In this document: positions 56,510-64,000 of the stretch, piece after piece | Numbering within the stretch: the stretch's first letter is position 1 | How the letters are laid out: every line of letters begins with the position of its first letter | Assembly: GCA_963978895.1 (NCBI GenBank) | Contig: OZ022241.1 | Span: 10,579,856 to 10,643,855 of the forward strand | DNA: 64,000 nt | Origin: Erpobdella octoculata | Taxonomy: Eukaryota; Annelida; Clitellata; Hirudinida; Erpobdellidae | Direction: 5' to 3' | Translations under genes and position numbers: made by a program | Notes under the pieces: model-generated | Seen by the model: only the letters and a program-made list of their open reading frames with translations | Databases searched by the model: none | Told to the model about the DNA's origin: nothing

Positions 56510-56850
56510 TCAAACCCTGAACAACAACAACGGGAGAGCGAGCGGAAACGGGAATTAGAAAATGAGCGGGAACGGGAACGGGAAAGCAAGAGGGAACGAA
56601 AAAGCAAATGAGAGCGGAAAAGCGAACGGGAAAGGTAAAGCGACCAAGAGCGGGAAAGCGTCCGGGATCGAGAAACTGACCGGGAGCGGGAAAGCAAGCG
56701 AGAGCGAGAAAACGGCCGGGAGCGGGAAAGAAACCGGGATCAGGAAAGCAGTCGGTAGCGGGAAAGCAAGCGGGGAAGTAAAAGGGAGTGTGAGAGACAA
56801 ACATTAGAAAAACCACTAAAAATCCCGGGCAACACCGGGTACCTCACAAG
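56510..56850 (+). mobile_element. Helitron-like family H1, + orientation, degenerate end
   Basis: About twelve GCGGGAAAGCGACCGGGA-like units (56525-56780), then GAAAAACCACTAAAAA, hairpin CCCGGGCAACACCGGG, TACCTCACAAG and T. The terminal CTAG has decayed to CAAG. Confidence 0.65.
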
Positions 56851-56865
56851 TCAACAATAAATTTT

Positions 56866-56903
56866 TCATCCCCCCCACCAGAAAATCCTGGGACCGCGCC
56901 TGT
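56866..56903 (-). mobile_element. hAT-type terminus, inverted
   Basis: On the - strand CAGGCGCGGTCCCAGGATTTTCTGGTGGGGGGG resembles the CAGTGGCGGATCC...GGTGGGG end at 31256. Confidence 0.5.
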
Positions 56904-57590
56904 CTACGACGGCTACATCCGGGCGTCCTCGAATCCTGTCCAATATTAATTAATCTACATAAATAATTTCCTATGTCTACATGTATGTATGTATGTATGT
57001 AGGTATGCAATGTAAATGCTTTTTCGTTCCCTCTTGTTAGCAATTTCGCATAACGTGGCGGCCGCGGTAGTCAGCAGTTGATAAAATTAGTGCGCGCAGC
57101 GAGTGATAAAAGTTATTACGCAATTGCAAAATGCGTAAAATAATATATAATGAGATATTAAAAATCCATCTTTTCTGACGGGCTATAATATCTAGTTTGT
57201 TATATTTTGAATACGTCATTTAAACTTGCCTGGCGAATAACTAAGAAATTATAAAACGTTCATATGCTTAGTAGAAATCGGCGGTCAAATCCGATTTTAT
57301 TAGAGAATGTCAAAGAGTATAGTCAATCTAAGGGAGACCCTAATGCTGGCTTGTAAAAAAGTGTCAAAAATCTATAATAAACTGCTTTACATTTTATGAT
57401 TAAATAGCTGTTTTAAGATTCTTTGAACGAGTGTGCCTCACACCTCACATGTGATCACGCCGCTTTGCATTTCATTGTTAAAAAAAATTGTTTTTACAAT
57501 CAATTATTATATTTTTTATTATTTAAAATTTTAATGATTTCATTTCGCGTGCTTAAAGTTATTGAAAAGAACATTCTGTGCTACGTTTTG
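56904..57590. other. No gene recognised
   Basis: AT-rich, with a short TGTA/GTAT run at about 56978-57006. Nothing else supported. Confidence 0.5.
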
Positions 57591-57624
57591 CCACTTGTGA
57601 TTCGAAAATTCGAAATTTTGCTTT

Positions 57625-57835
57625 GCAACTCTTAATTTTGATTGGTCAAACGGTTGCTATAGAGATGGCCTTATTATAATATTACGAATAGAGATGAGGG
57701 AGGCCACGCCCTTTTTGACGGAGCATGTTTTAGTTTTCTCTTGTTTATCGACAAATTTTAACTTATTTCGCAAGGTTCAACGGAAAATTCGTTTGGTATT
57801 ACTGAGAAATAGAGTACGGTTTATCGAGAGGTGAG
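57625..57835 (+). promoter_or_regulatory. Candidate Dyrk1 promoter and non-coding first exon
   Basis: An inverted CCAAT box (TTGATTGGTCAAACG, about 57637) is followed by more mixed-composition sequence and an exon-like stretch ending CATTTATCGAGAG-type text at GAGAG|GTGAGT near 57831, a near-perfect splice donor. The next + strand gene is the DYRK1 kinase, whose relatives have non-coding 5' exons. This is inference; no TATA box or initiator is evident. Confidence 0.4.
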
Positions 57836-58940
57836 TTTTTAATCATTTTAATCGAGATTTGAGTTGGTAGACCTTTAAACAAGAGTTGTTGTAGACGTAT
57901 TTGTGTTCCGTTGTTTCTGTGGGGTTAAAACCGTGTAACGTAGCGTAAACGTGGTGTTTGAAATTCATAGTTTGGTGAAAATTGTCGTTTAAACATAAGT
58001 TACCATCGTTACTGTCACTTCTTTGTTTTTTAAAATGCTTTGTTCTTGTTGCGACGCTCAACGGGAGGGTTTGATAACGCTACCGCTTGTCGCGTACTGT
58101 CTGTGCACAGACCTTTCTATTACACGATTTACGTCGCCCACAAACAACTGCACAAAGTTGTTTCTACTTAGTTTTTATTCATTGTGACTTAGATCTTGTA
58201 CAGTAGTTGTATTTAATAACACTAAAACATCTTTGTGTATTGTGTTAAAATACCTTATATATTGTATCAGATCTCGACTTTTAGTAGTAGGTTTGTGTAT
58301 TGTATTGTCTCATGCAGGCAGCATACTAAATTTTATATTTATGTTCTCTTTTTTATAAACCATTTTTTATTTGAATGAATTTGGTTGTGCATTTACCCTA
58401 TCATTCGTGTTAAGATTTACATATAATAAAGTCTCATATTTTTAAATTTAAATAGTACACTGAAAGTGACCTGTAATTGTTTATAGTTTGAAAGTTTGAA
58501 TAATGTGGAAAAATGTACAATAGTCTACTAGTGTTTGAAGGACTTAGTCTAGTCTTCTGGGCTGTTTGACCTGATATGTATTATTTATTTATTTATTTTT
58601 TGTTAGGTGCAGGAGAGCATGATAATTAGTTGGTTTGTGTGCAAGAAGCCATTATGTATTCTCTCACTTGCCTGAATGTTACCAAAAGTTAGAATGTTTC
58701 CTGGATTGGAATTGGATGTGATTTGTTGGCTGTTTTATTTTTTCTTCTGAAATAGTAGTAATATTTTTATTTGAAACTTGAAACTTGTAATTGCTTAGTG
58801 CCTTAGTTTATCTCAGTTCAATTTGTATGCATCAGACTAGTTCTTTCTTTACCATAAATATTTAAATTTTTTTAACACACACAACAAGCTTCACAGATCA
58901 TACCTGATAATTCATAATGTATAGAAGTTTTGGTAACCTG
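57836..58940. other. Probable Dyrk1 5' intron; no gene
   Basis: AT-rich with no named repeats. Contains an ATTT run (58580-58598). Confidence 0.45.
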
Positions 58941-58944
58941 CTGC

Positions 58945-58958
58945 TGCTACTACTACTA

Positions 58959-59007
<49 letters not shown>
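58945..59007. repeat. (CTA)n microsatellite
   Basis: CTACTACTAC run with CTG and CCA interruptions. Confidence 0.9.
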
Positions 59008-59009
<2 letters not shown>

Positions 59010-59312
59010 TCATATTCTCTTTTTGAGAAAAACTTAAGTCGCACCAAAACTAAAAATGCAAGGACGGATCACTTACTCATGTGATAATGACGTCTGTGGT
59101 GGGATGAAAAGGAGATAGAGATAAAAAGAGGGGGGTACTTCCTTCTTTTCCGTCGTCCTTTAGATGATTGACAGGCGCACTGTTACAGCCAGCCACTAGT
59201 GTGTGCGTTGCTAGGACTGGCTGCTTTTAATAGCTCGTCACGTGATGCACCCAAACAAACCGGTTCTATTGGGCTATATAAATACATAGACCTTACTAGC
59301 CTATGTGTGTAT

Positions 59313-59610
<298 letters not shown>

Positions 59611-59619
59611 ATGTGTGTA

Positions 59620-64000
<4,381 letters not shown>

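Overview
The window is nuclear DNA from an animal. Two split genes with GT-AG introns encode bilaterian proteins; the rest is AT-rich, packed with simple repeats and built largely from decayed transposable elements. I see no prokaryotic, organellar, rRNA, CRISPR or viral gene content. The short introns (about 80-1400 bp, one of 4.1 kb) and the rather divergent Mohawk homeodomain next to a well-conserved DYRK1 kinase would fit a fast-evolving invertebrate with compact genes, such as a tunicate. That assignment is inference only; other invertebrates remain possible.

Layout. 1-27 kb: gene-poor DNA with very long microsatellites (TA, ATT, CAT, GGTAGT, ATTATC, GTTATC, GGAT), two intact-ended hAT elements with perfect 8-bp target duplications (5240-6153, 20478-21344), and repeated Helitron-like 3' ends. 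These ends have a GC hairpin followed by CTAG and a T, often with an 18-bp CCCGTTCCCGGTCGCTTT-type minisatellite behind them. 27-29.3 kb: a second Helitron-like element carrying about 223 perfect CAGT copies. 30.7-31.8 kb: a third hAT element with an 8-bp duplication. 34.8 kb: a LINE reverse-transcriptase relic.

36.0-43.3 kb (+ strand): five exons of a Mohawk-type (MKX) TALE homeobox gene. They cover most of the homeodomain, the downstream conserved motifs and a stop codon; the 5' exon(s) with the start codon were not found. A further spliced-exon candidate at 44380-44448 could extend or replace the C terminus.

43.3-57 kb: transposon graveyard. It holds hAT transposase relics (about 46.0 and 48.9 kb), a small pogo/Tigger-like element, two copies of a tRNA-derived SINE, degenerate interstitial CCCTAA repeats, a large foldback repeat, a 1.7-kb element with long inverted repeats and a 10-bp target duplication, and a hAT-like MITE.

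57.6-62.4 kb (+ strand): a probable promoter/first exon, then four coding exons of a DYRK1 (minibrain) protein kinase. These run from the N-terminal region through the catalytic loop and DFG motif; the gene continues past the right edge. The two genes encode a developmental transcription factor and a dual-specificity kinase, and nothing in the sequence links them functionally. Long translations across microsatellites (poly-His, SVSQ, YHYH and similar) are artefacts and are not annotated as genes.
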